This document shows positions 11,082 through 20,180 of a stretch of DNA of 30,445 bases, one piece after another; position 1 is the first letter of the stretch; each line of letters begins with the position of its first letter. Origin of the DNA: Terfezia claveryi (Eukaryota > Ascomycota > Pezizomycetes > Pezizales > Pezizaceae); contig WHUX01000415.1 of the NCBI GenBank assembly GCA_015179025.1, forward strand, positions 1 through 30,445, in the 5' to 3' direction. The notes under the pieces are model-generated. The model made no database searches and was not told the origin of the DNA. It worked only from the letters and a program-made list of their open reading frames with translations. Both the position numbers and the translations under genes were made by a program.

Positions 11082-11806
11082 TGTAAGGGAGAATATTGTT
11101 TTATTACTTATATAATTGATTATATACTTTTGTATTTCCTATATTACTACAATATTATGTAACTAAGCCTCTCAGTTGAAGGACTAGCTTTCTACAACCT
11201 CCTACTGCTTTATAAAAGTCCATAGTATGCGGAATTTGTCATGGGAAGTTCCATGGTACTTATCATATGAAGACACCCTCATTATAACTACGTGACCTCT
11301 ATTTTAAGGTATGTAACTCATTACTATGGCCACATGACTATTGTTTAAGGCATATGACTCTTTACTATAGCTACATGACTATTGTTTAATGTGTGTAACT
11401 CATTACTATGGCCATATAACCCCTTTTATACATTGCACCACCTTCTAGTGTGCCATCTTTTATTGTATTTATTTCCTTAGTCATCAGATCTTAGAGAAGT
11501 AGAAATAGGCTCCTAGATTCCCTCTGGAATCCACAGAAAGAAAGACAAGCAAGCAACAAGCAAGCACACAGAGCAAGCAAGCCTATATACTAATCAGATC
11601 AAGATCATATAGGTTAGATAGCATAAATCATATGAGATAAATTACATTAGTTAATTACTATTCCCTTCGGGAATGTCCTACATAGTAATCTCCCTAGCCT
11701 TCTGAGGTCTTACTTCAGCAGAACCGAAATACACAAACATCTATACTTATGGATATAAATTGTATAAATGGTACTGAATGAATACTATCTAGTACGATTT
11801 ATTACA
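11082..11806 (+). repeat. A1 3' LTR (725 bp, TGTAA...TTACA)
   Basis: Start and end form the inverted repeat TGTAA/TTACA. The boundaries were set by alignment to the A2 LTR at 28465-29112: homology runs through ATTGTATAAATGGTACTGAAT and stops just after TTACA in both. A TATAAA-like box and a CT/GA-rich AAGCAAGC block near 11541-11580 lie inside. The difference of 77 bp from A2 is partly due to a 42-bp minisatellite. Confidence 0.9.
11280..11430. repeat. 42-bp minisatellite inside the A1 LTR
   Basis: About 3.5 units share the pattern (G/C)CCACATGACTATTGTTTA then TATGACTC or TGTAACTC and ATTACTAT. A2 has about 2.5 units at 28825-28930 on the minus strand, so copy number differs between family members. 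Confidence 0.75.
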
Positions 11807-12620
11807 ACTATGATATATATGAAGTTTAGGCTTTGTAATATATATTGTAGGAAGTTATGCCTTCATAGCCTATTTATATATATGCAAGAAACTTATGTAT
11901 TTGAGGCTTAAATGCATAGAGGCCATGAAAGTATGAATAGCATACATATCTAGAGATCGTGAAAGCATAAAATCAATGCATATATATATATAAGCCTCGA
12001 ATGTTTGAATTCCATATATATCTAGAAACTATGAAAGTATAAATTCTATATATATATATATATAAGCCTTGAAAGTATGAATTCCATATAGAAGTATATA
12101 TATATAAGCCTCGAGTGCATAAGTTTCTTGGATATGTATATATATAGGCCGTGAAGGCATAACTTCTTACGATATATCTTATAAAGCTAAACTCAATATA
12201 TATCATAGTACTATAACTATAATTTCCCAATATAACTATTACTAGGTCAAGCCTTGAGAAGTTACCCATACATAACAGTAAGCTAAGCAGGGCTGAGTAC
12301 TGTCATGCCACCCAGCTTATTATCCCTTATCTTATAGTATTCAGAAAGTCTATATTGTCGGCCTTGGCAATTAGGCTTAGCTACTATTGTTTTTAGGTAT
12401 CTATACTTTATATACTTATGTTTTTTTCCTTTACTCTTTATCCAATTTCTAATAAAATTTCTAAAGCATATTACAGCAAGTATTAGAGTGAGTATTAGAG
12501 TAAGTATTAGAGTAATTATTAGAGCAAGTATTAGAGCGAAGTGTTATAGTAAGTATTAGAGTAAGTATTAGAGTGAGGGTTGTAGTAAGTATTAGAGGGA
12601 GTATTAGAATAAGTATTAGG
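11807..12620 (-). repeat. Satellite-bearing repeat, copy I (partial, minus)
   Basis: No coding sequence. It begins at the A1 LTR edge with a variant (TA)n satellite (about 11900-12180). A mixed segment holding ACTATAACTATAATTTCC and TATTACTAGG follows, then a Pro-free AT-rich stretch and the 12-bp array. Its order and strand match copy III at about 16080-16525 and are opposite to copy II at about 13225-13640. It stops at the 12-bp array and is joined head-to-head to copy II. Confidence 0.7.
12479..12615. repeat. 12-bp tandem array (AGTATTAGAGTR)n
   Basis: About eleven units of AGTATTAGAGTG/A with substitutions. The reverse-complement version (ACTCTAATRCTC) is in copy II at 13225-13335, and a third array is in copy III at 16445-16525. 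It resembles neither the fungal telomere repeat TTAGGG nor a coding repeat. Confidence 0.85.
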
Positions 12621-12730
12621 GTAATATTATATTTGACTAACTTTGTATATTAGCAAAAATAATATTAGCATCCTATACGTCAGACGCATATAACGTATGG
12701 GACGATAACTCAAAATCAGGACGCGAACGC

Positions 12731-13030
12731 TTGTTGTGCCAGCTTCCTGATGTACTAAGATATTGATCATATGCTTAGGATGCAACAACAATTCTTGGTA
12801 GTTGTGCTCATGTCTAGAATATACTATAATATTGCTCATACATCTGGGATGCAATACTAATGCTGGGCAGTTGCTCTCACATCTGGGACATACTGGGATA
12901 TTGCCACTATGCTTGGGACATACTGCAACGTTGCCCCCTCACTTGGGACACAACGCCAATACTAGGCAGTTGCTCTCATATCTGGGATACAATGGGATAT
13001 TGCCCCTATGCCTAGGATGCAAGCATATAT
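12731..13030. repeat. 30/39-bp minisatellite of copy II
   Basis: Eight or more units start TTGCTCTCA, TTGCCACTA or TTGCCCCTA, contain (C/A)TTGGGACATACTG or CTGGGATGCAATACT, and measure 30 bp or 39 bp. The longer form adds a TACTAGGCAG-like tail. A diverged mirror of the array lies in copy III at about 16760-16965. The ORFs at 12802 and 16686 run through it and have no other support. Confidence 0.75.
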
Positions 13031-13639
13031 GTAACCTTTATTCTGACATACTTGGTGGGTAAACACAACCCACTTACAGCTTGCATCTGCTACATTCTTA
13101 TATCAGCTAGCAATGTAGCCAGGTTTGCAACCTTGGAATATGCATGCAGCAGAAATATTCATTGTATTCGCTAATTATTATATATACAAAGAGGTATTTA
13201 GCAATAGATATATATATGAAACATGTGTGTAGCAATACTCACTCTAACTCTGATTGTATCTATCACTCTAACTCTCGCTCTAATGCTCACTCTAATTTTC
13301 GCTCTAATATACTCTCTAATACTCACTGTAATATGCTAAGAATAATGAGCAAAGGGAAAAAGCTCAGGGAAGGGAAATATATATACAAGAAAACTATAGT
13401 TGCTAAGGCTGACTGCTTAGGCTGACAATTTAAACTTTCTAAAGACAATAAGATAGGGGATAATAAGAGAAGTAGCATGACAGAGATCAATGGCGCTCAG
13501 CCCTCCTTTTGTAAGTAGGTACCATACTACTTAATGCCTGGCCTAGTAATAGTCATATTAAGAAATCATAGTCATGGTACTACGAACAAGACAAGTACTA
13601 TAATATGTACAAAGTTTATACTTTATGATATATCCCATA

Positions 13640-14285
13640 GGAATTCATGCATTTACAGACATATATATATAAGTATGTGAAAGTACAAGTTTCTCGCATA
13701 TATCTATATAAGTCTTCAAAAGCACGAGTTTCTCGCATATATATATATAAGCCTATGAATATAGGGATTTCTCACATATATATATATATATATCCCAAAA
13801 GTATAAGTTTCTTGCATATATACATAAGTCAGCGAATGTATAGATTTCTCATATATATATAAATAAGTCTACAAAAGTATGAGTTTCTCACATATATATA
13901 TATAAGCCTATGAATGTATAGATTTCTCACATATATATATACATATATCCCAAAAGCATGAGTTTCTCGTATATATATATAAGCCTGCAAATATATAGAT
14001 TTCTCACATATATATATATATATGTCCTAAAAGCATGAGTTTCTTATATATATGTATAAGCTTCTAAATGTATAGATTTCTCATATATATATATATAGAT
14101 GTCCTAAAAGCAGGAGTTTCTCATATATATATATAAGCCTACAAATGTATAGATTTCTCATATATATATATCTAAGTCTCTAAATGTATAGATTTATTAC
14201 AAATATATATATATATGTCCTAAAAGTATGAGTTTCTTACATATATATATAAGCCTGTAAATGTATGGATTTCTTATATATATAT
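13640..14285. repeat. 39-bp satellite array of copy II
   Basis: Units carry GTTTCTCGCATATATATATA followed by AGCC or GTCC, an A-rich piece and GTATAGA or CATGAG. Two unit types tend to alternate (AAGCC... and TGTCCYAAAAGCA...), giving a dimeric order. Start-to-start distances at 13689, 13728 and 13767 are exactly 39 bp. The reading frame stays open because 39 bp is 13 codons; this looks structural rather than coding. Confidence 0.85.
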
Positions 14286-14289
14286 GTTC

Positions 14290-14345
14290 TAGTCTGTTCC
14301 GGGATCCGGTCTATACTGGTATGGCCTGGTCCATATTGGTATGGA
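14290..14345. repeat. Palindromic CCATAC(C/T)GGTATGG boxes, left set
   Basis: Two degenerate 14-bp palindromes start at 14311 (CTATACTGGTATGG) and 14331 (CCATATTGGTATGG), 20 bp apart, directly after the satellite and TGTTCTAGTC. The better-kept mirror set is at 15300-15333. Confidence 0.7.
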
Positions 14346-14400
14346 CTGGATATTGTAATGGACTAGGCTGTTACAGTATGGCTGGATATCCTAATGGACC

Positions 14401-15254
14401 AGACCATTATGGGATTAAATTGTTTAATATCATAGATAGCAATGAGGATTTACCACAATTACAGTGGCTACAGCAGCCATAGTGACATTAAAATTACTAA
14501 ATAGGGACATATCCGATATAAAGGTAATTTTGTAGTAACATTTGGTTAAAGAACATCGGAGATAACATAAAATGACCTATAGTAAAAAATACTTAGTAGA
14601 AGTATACCTGAAATAAAGGTTATTATGTAGCGACCTAAGGAGTAGTGTGATAGCACTCAGAGTATAGTGAACTGTGGTAACTCATTTTGCCATTTAATAT
14701 AAGTGTCTTTCTTAGCGACCGCTACAGGGATCAAGACTCCTTTTTTTCTATAACCTTTAATATGACTATGATTTTTGCACGAGTAGTGATTGTTGCCAAA
14801 TCATGGTAACCACATTGTTATCAACCTTAGTTACCTTGTATGTAGATTTGCTCGCTCGATTCTAGGCTGATTTGCTTACTTAATTGTAGTGGATATCCAG
14901 ACTAATATGAATAGTAAATTGCAGGCTCATATGGATAGTGAATCTAGGATTCTAGAGATACGAATGTAAAGGCAAGTACAGATAGAGGTTTTGGGGTGTA
15001 GGGTGTCAGATAGCTTTATAAGATAATTATGAAAATAAAATAAATTATTTCAAAATGCATATAATACAGGTGAACTACAAGAACAAGCATGGCTATGCTA
15101 GGAGACCATTTGTGTTGGAGTTTGGAATGGGATAGTGACTGCATAGAGGGTAGAGGTTAAGGTAGACATGAATCTAGGAATATAGCATCAAATGATTTAC
15201 ATTGGTTAGGTCCAATCCGTAAGGAAATATAAGAAGATATAAATATTTATGCCA
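14401..15254. other. Spacer between inverted repeat arms, no gene seen
   Basis: About 850 bp of AT-rich sequence without a usable ORF. A loose internal repeat is visible: ATAAAGGTAATTTTGTAGTAAC near 14519 and ATAAAGGTTATTATGTAGCGAC near 14614, about 95 bp apart. No retroelement motif, tRNA or rRNA signature was recognised. Confidence 0.5.
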
Positions 15255-15299
15255 TCCTGGAATGGCTTAGGTAATCTTGCAATCTCACAACAGCCCAGT

Positions 15300-15333
15300 C
15301 CATACCAGTATGGGGGGCCATACCGGTATGGCC
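15300..15333. repeat. Palindromic boxes, right set, with a perfect 18-bp palindrome
   Basis: GGCCATACCGGTATGGCC at 15316-15333 is a perfect palindrome. CCATACCAGTATGG at 15300-15313 is near-perfect. The box starts are 18 bp apart. Together with the left set they face each other across the spacer. Confidence 0.85.
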
Positions 15334-15354
15334 TGGAATCCCAAAACGGACTAG

Positions 15355-16110
15355 AACATATATATATATATGTCCCAAAAGCAGGAGTTTCTCATATATA
15401 TATATAAGCCTGCAAATATATAGATTACTCACATGTATATATCTAAGCCTCAGAATATATAGATTTCTCATATATATATGTATATATATTCCCAAAAGTA
15501 CAAGTTTCTCGTATATATATATAAGCCCCTAAATATATGGATTTCTCATATACATATATATAAGTCTACAAATACATGGATTTCTCGCATATATATATAT
15601 ATGTCTCCAAAAGCATGAGTTTCTTGTACATATATATATATGTCTCCGAAAGCATGAGTTTCTTACATATATATATATAAGCCTACGAATACATAGATTT
15701 CTCAAATATATATGAATATATGTCCAAAAGCACAAGTTTCTCATATATTAATATATAGGTCTTCAAAAGTATGAGTTTCTCACACATATATATATATATC
15801 TCCAAAAGCATGAGTTTCTCGTATATATATATATAAGCTTGTGAATATATGGATTTCTCAAATATATATGAATATGTCTCCAAAAGTATGAGTTCCTTGC
15901 ATATATATATATAGATCTTCAAATGCACGAGTTTCTCACACATATATATATATGTCTCTAAAAGAACAAGTGTCTCATATATATATATATAAGTCTCCAA
16001 AAGCACGAGTGTCTTGTATATATATATATAAGTCTCTAAAAGAATGAATTTCTCACATATATATATATATCAATAGTGAGCATATGGGTTTCTTATATAT
16101 ATATACTTAT
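15355..16110. repeat. 39-bp satellite array of copy III
   Basis: Unit starts (G/A)TTTCTC or variants at 15736, 15775, 15814, 15853, 15892, 15931, 15970 and 16009 are exactly 39 bp apart. The minus strand is open for 107 codons (15683-16006) as eight 13-residue repeats of the type LLETYIYMCEKLV, and for 71 codons at 15529-15744 as RNSCFRRHIYICT-type repeats. No start context, promoter or domain supports a protein. Confidence 0.88.
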
Positions 16111-17090
16111 ATAAGCTTACGCATGCATGAATTCCTATAGTATATATCACAAAGTATGAACTCTATAGGTATTACAATACTTGTCTCATTCACAGTACTA
16201 TGATTACAATTTCCTAATATGACTATTACCAGGCTAGGTATTGACTAGTATAGTACCTATGTACGAAAGGGGGGCTGACTATTAATCACTGTTATGTCAC
16301 TTCTCTTATTATCCTCTATCTCATTGTCTTTGGAAAGTCTAAATTGTTGGCCTTAGCAGCCAGCCTTAATAACTATGGTTTTCTTATATATATACTTCCC
16401 TTCCTCATGCTTCTTCCCTTTGCTCATTATTCCTAGCATATTACAGTGAGTATTAGAGAGAGCATTAGAGTGAGAATTAGAGCTAGCATTAGAGTGAGAG
16501 TTAGAGTGACAAATACAACCAGTGTTAGAGCAAGTATTGCTGCATATATATTCCGTGTATATATCTATTGCTAAATACCTCTCTATATATATAATAATTA
16601 GCGAATACAATAAATATTTCTACTGTATATATATTCAAAGGTTGCAAACCTAGCTCTATAGCTAGCTAGTATAAAAATGTAGCAGATGCAAGCTGTAAGT
16701 GGGTTGTGTTTACCTACCAAGTGGGTCAGGATAAAGGTTACAAGTATAGTTGTGTCTCAGGTACCAGGGCAACATTCTAGTACGTCAAAGATATACGATG
16801 AACTTCCTAGTATTGGTGTTGTGTTTCAGGTGAAGAGGGAACATTCTAGTGCGTCCAGATGCAAGAGCAACTGCTTAGCATTTGTGTTGCGTCACAAGCG
16901 AGGGAGCAACGTTCTAGTATATCCAGATGTACTCGATGCATAGGATACAAACTGGCATCCAGACATTTGGTGGTACGTCCTGATGCATATTTTGTTTTGT
17001 TAATATGTATTAACATTATACTGCTATTTTATTTAACTAACTTCGTGTATCAATATTACACCACAATTTTATTTAACTAACTTTAAGTCT

Positions 17091-17789
17091 CATAAAACTA
17101 TGGAGTTATTGTGATCTAGAATTGCTATGGTATTCTTATAAGTATGTGGTATGACCTAACTTTATTTGTAAGGCTGGTAAAGTTCAGCTATCCAAACAGT
17201 ACTCTTGATATTCATAGAGAAGTGAAATCACTACCCAAGTAATAACATCCTTATTTTTAGTACAGTAGTTATTATACTATTACTATTCCTTTCTTTTCAT
17301 AACTGTATTATAAAGTAATATAGATAGATATGCTATACACTTATTTCTCTAAAATAGTGCTACTAATAATATTTTCCAATTATATCTAATTATTATATTA
17401 TATCTGCTTTTCTTATCATTATCAACAAGAACTCCTGTTTCTCCTATTACTATCTCGAATCTGTTTTTTCAACTATTACTTGCTGATGAGAATTTCTGGT
17501 TTCTCTTCTTTGTTTCTTTGTTCCTACACATACCTTTTTAGAATATTGATGTCTTTTCTTCTCTTATGTTTAGAGTGGATAGCTGGTAAATGGGAATGTA
17601 GTAACCTGAGATGCTCGCTGAGGAGGGAGGGAGTATGTGAGCATTATGTAGATAGATTGCTATTATAAATAGGTTGCATAGACAGGTTGCATAGCTCGCG
17701 TGGTGCTTGATAGCACCTTGGTAGTAGATTGACATATAAAAGCAGTTAGGCAGACTGCTCGGGGCTGCAGAATACATACATATTATCAT
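17091..17789. other. AT-rich interval upstream of the LINE fragment
   Basis: Low-complexity T-rich sequence up to about 17560, then a more mixed stretch with a TATAAATAGG box at 17665 and a repeated GGTTGCATAG pair near 17673-17693. It may hold further decayed LINE sequence or a solo LTR, but no domain could be read. Confidence 0.4.
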
Positions 17790-17862
17790 AGGATAGCAAA
17801 GTAGTAGGTATCAGAAAGAGGTAAGGGCGGTTGAGGGTAGACCCAATCTGAGTTGGCTGAGT
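17790..17862 (+). pseudogene. LINE fragment, left half (RNase H before the B2 insertion)
   Basis: In the frame ending at 17862 the translation contains ILS-stop-DSK, then a basic stretch and a terminal VG-stop-V. The second stop is TGA at 17858 where the right half and the Tad1-like family place the Trp of the W-V-K-A-H motif. The motif continues at 24101 on the far side of B2. On its own this piece is weak; the shared junction and target duplication make the call. Confidence 0.5.
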
Positions 17863-18426
17863 TATGTAACGACAGCTCTAAGAATAAGGCGACCAAGAGG
17901 TATACTGGGGTAAGGACAGAAATGAAGTGGGATATACGTAGGAGTGCTACATGTGTGATCAAAAGAAGGCTGGGATAGAGCAAAGGCTAAAGGCAACAGG
18001 CAAGGATAAGAGATATACGGAAGTGGTTGCTACATGTGTTGGAGGGAAGTAGCTATACTGCCGAGTTGTTTGTATGAGACAAAGATATACATAAGGGAGG
18101 TGCATAAGTACTGGGAGAAGCAAGGTCCTGTATTCAGTATACAAGATGTTAGATGGGGATCTAATGATAGTATGAGGGACAAGGTCTATATATATATAAT
18201 TCTGTCAGGGCAATGGGGAAATAAGCTTTCTGAGATTCTTATCTCGAAAGCCAAGCAAGGTAATAATAGCAATAACCCATCACCTGCATCGTAGGTGATG
18301 CAGAGGGCAATAATAATGATAACCTATTACCTGTGATTGCAGGTAATGACAAGTACAACAATGGCAATAACCCATCACCTGCAATTGCAGGTAATGGTGA
18401 GGACAACTGAGCAGACGGTTATGACA
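17863..18426 (-). repeat. B2 3' LTR (564 bp)
   Basis: On the plus strand it runs TATGTAAC...GGTTATGACA; the first eight bases match TGTATAAC of the partner LTR except for two transitions. The sense start is TGTCATAACC. It contains the 47-bp palindromic subrepeats and a TATATATATA block near 18187. Confidence 0.9.
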
Positions 18427-18442
18427 CTATTCCCCTTTTTAG
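18427..18442 (-). other. B2 polypurine tract
   Basis: On the minus strand AAAAAGGGGAATAG lies directly before the 3' LTR start TGTCATAACC, the position required for plus-strand priming. Confidence 0.75.
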
Positions 18443-18619
18443 GCTAAAGTTCCAGTGACTAGGAGGCCTGGACACTACAACTGGCAAAATCAACACAGAA
18501 AACAATAATAAGGGTAAAAACAAGAACCCCAACTCCAAACAATAACAAGGATGCAAAAAGTCTGACATCATTCAACAGGGCAAGGCTTCCTCGAGTAGCA
18601 TTGGTAGAACAGGGTGACT

Positions 18620-19626
18620 AAGTCCTGTGCGTTTTCCAAGTCTTCTGCAGGTTGCCAGGTAGTCTCCTCGTCCTCTAACCATTTAACCTTATACTGAACT
18701 CACCTATAGTGCTTCTTGGAGTCCAGTACCTCCTCAACCTCTTACTGCTCTTTACCTATGATCACTACAGGAGGGGCTGGAAGGTGCTTTTGCCTGGGGA
18801 GGGGATCGTCCACAGCTGGCTCGATCTCCGAGATATGGATCATATAGTAATGCTTAATATCCTTCGAAAACCTCAGTTGCTAAGCGTGAGTACCTACGGC
18901 TGCTAACACCTCATAGGGACCTAAGAACTTGTAGTCTAGCTTACAGGAGGTCCGTTCTGTTCAGAAGTGTCTACTGAACAGCCACACTTTGTCTTCAGGC
19001 TCGTACTTTAGTGCAGGTAGTCTTGACCTATTAGTATTCTTGGATTGTTTAGCTTGAGTGTATCCAAACTCGGTTTTTAGGGTAGAGTGCAACTCAGTAA
19101 TCTCTATAGCAAACTCCTTAGCTGGGGTGTTCTCCTTAGCCTTGTACAGAAGTGTTAGCGAGTCCATGAAATGAGAGTGCCATCTACAATTAGCCAGGAA
19201 TAGGGAGGTTTTTAGAGTCTTAGAGAATTGGTTATTAGCGGAGAATTCACAGGTGGCTAATAATGATACCCAATTGTTCTGTTGGTAACTAGTGTAAGCC
19301 CTCAAGTATAGTTCTATAATGGCATTCATGCATTCTGATTGGCCATTAGTCTTAGAGTAATGTGCCATAGACAAGGGCACCTTAATCCCTAGGAGTTTAT
19401 AGAAGGCCTTCCAGGAGTCGGAAATGAATTGGGGGCCACAGTTGGAGACAATTGATTCAGGGAGGCCATAGTAATGGAATACATTATTGAGGTAGGGGTT
19501 GGCTAACTCCAGAGCAGAGCAGGTATCCTGGCAAGGTATTACATACCTTATCTTCATTAACTGGTTTACCACCATTAGAATAGTATTAAACTCTGCGTCG
19601 TCTAGCAATCCCATCACGAAGTCCAT
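18620..19626 (-). pseudogene. B2 integrase core and chromodomain
   Basis: The core reads from 19626 with MDFVMGLLDD (first Asp). The second catalytic block is SNCGPQF, where S-D-R is expected, so the second Asp is Asn and Arg is Cys. The Glu is kept in TNGQSECMNAII. A frame of 221 codons stays open to 18961. Past the stop, LDYKFLGPYEV and ISEIEPA lead to a chromodomain at about 18770-18630: EVEEVLDSKKHYR, a stop at the expected Trp, then VQYKVKWLEDEETTWQP. The domain marks B2 as a chromovirus, a group known to favour heterochromatin. Confidence 0.92.
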
Positions 19627-20180
19627 GGTCAGGTGTAGCCAGAGTCAATCTAGGATGTCCAGAGGTTTCAGGGTCCTATATGGAGTATAGCAGACAGGCT
19701 TAGAATGTTTATAAACATGGCAATTCTATATGTACCTTTCCATGTCCTTCTGCTATTCAATCTATTTGTATTCTCTAGCTAGCAGCTCCAACGTTTTAGC
19801 CACCCCAGGGTGACTTATAATTAGTCTGTCATAGTATTTCTTGATCAATCGCAGGCACAGTTCTCCTTCCACTATATAGAGCCATTCAAAGTGGTAGAGG
19901 ATGCCTTCTTAAATGGTACACTCAGCCAGGGAAATCTTGGGGTGGCAGCACTAGCCAGAATCCACTATAGTAATAATGTCTTTGGCCAGTGGGTCATCCA
20001 CATATGCCCATTTTACCTGTTGTTGGAAATCACTTCCAGCATCTGTATTGGCCTCAACATCTATGATCTCAGTCTCACCATCTGCAATGTTAGCTTTAGC
20101 CTCAGTCTCAGCTAGAATATTAGTGGCCAGGTCAAGATTATCTAGCTTTAGTACTACCTAGTTCTAGTATTTTAGCCTTT
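19627..20180 (-). pseudogene. B2 integrase zinc finger and acidic linker
   Basis: The minus-strand translation aligns to the B1 region 5515-6000. The finger shows KYYDRLIISHPG (first His is Tyr) and NCHVYKHSK (second Cys is Tyr, as in B1). Several stops stand at Trp and Gln positions. The linker repeats an Asp/Ala/Glu-rich pattern as in B1. Confidence 0.8.

Larger units (their letters stand above)
1..11806 (+). mobile_element. Element A1: degraded Ty3/gypsy chromovirus, interrupted by B1
   Basis: A plus-strand LTR retrotransposon entering from outside the left edge. Its order is gag (to 1381), nested B1 (1382-6084), protease remnant, RT with YIDD, RNase H, a gag-like insert, integrase, chromodomain, polypurine tract and 3' LTR. 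The 5' LTR lies outside the window. Many in-frame TAG/TAA codons and few frameshifts show decay mainly by point mutation. A2 at the right edge is a second copy of the family: LTRs, chromodomain and integrase align. The A1 gag and pol halves share family style and orientation, but A1 sequence seems to be missing at the B1 junction, so their original continuity is inferred. Confidence 0.85.
12621..14400 (+). repeat. Satellite-bearing repeat, copy II (most complete, plus)
   Basis: Non-coding. In order it holds an AT-rich start, a 30/39-bp minisatellite (12731-13030), a block with AACACAACCCACTTACAGC and GCATCTGCTACATTCTTA, the 12-bp-type array, a block with AATGAGCAAAGGGAAAAAGC, a mixed stretch, the 39-bp satellite (13640-14285) and a terminal block with palindromic boxes (14290-14400). 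Every block recurs in reverse order on the other strand in copy III. Short ORFs at 13144 and 13647 are by-products of these repeats. Confidence 0.8.
15255..17090 (-). repeat. Satellite-bearing repeat, copy III (minus)
   Basis: The mirror of copy II, in reverse order: palindromic boxes (15300-15333), GACTAGAACA, the 39-bp satellite (15355-16110), the CTATGATTACAATTTCC segment, a 12-bp-type array (16445-16525), the GCAGATGCAAGCTGTAAGTGG block and the degenerate 30/39-bp minisatellite to about 16965. It ends in AT-rich sequence containing two TATTTAACTAACTT motifs. ORFs within it are repeat by-products. Confidence 0.8.

Noticed and set aside
12479..12615. Possible interstitial telomere repeat
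   Set aside because: The unit is AGTATTAGAGTR at 12 bp, not TTAGGG, and no variant reaches it.
15529..16006. Long Tyr/Ile-rich minus-strand ORFs (71 and 107 codons)
   Set aside because: They are the 39-bp satellite read in a frame its length keeps open. There is no domain, promoter or codon bias, and similar ORFs arise in the other satellite copies on either strand.
13640..16110. CRISPR-like array
   Set aside because: Repeats are contiguous and AT-rich with no unique spacers of constant length, there are no cas genes, and the context is eukaryotic.
13144..16610. Similar Ser/Asn-rich ORFs at 13144-13425 (plus) and 16353-16610 (minus)
   Set aside because: At first they look like a conserved protein pair. 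The similarity is DNA-level inverted repeat homology including the 12-bp array, and satellite sequence surrounds both.
17860..17866. LTR start at 17865 (TGTAAC)
   Set aside because: Equal-length alignment with TGTATAAC of the partner places the edge at 17863. Only that edge gives two 564-bp LTRs and a 5-bp target duplication.
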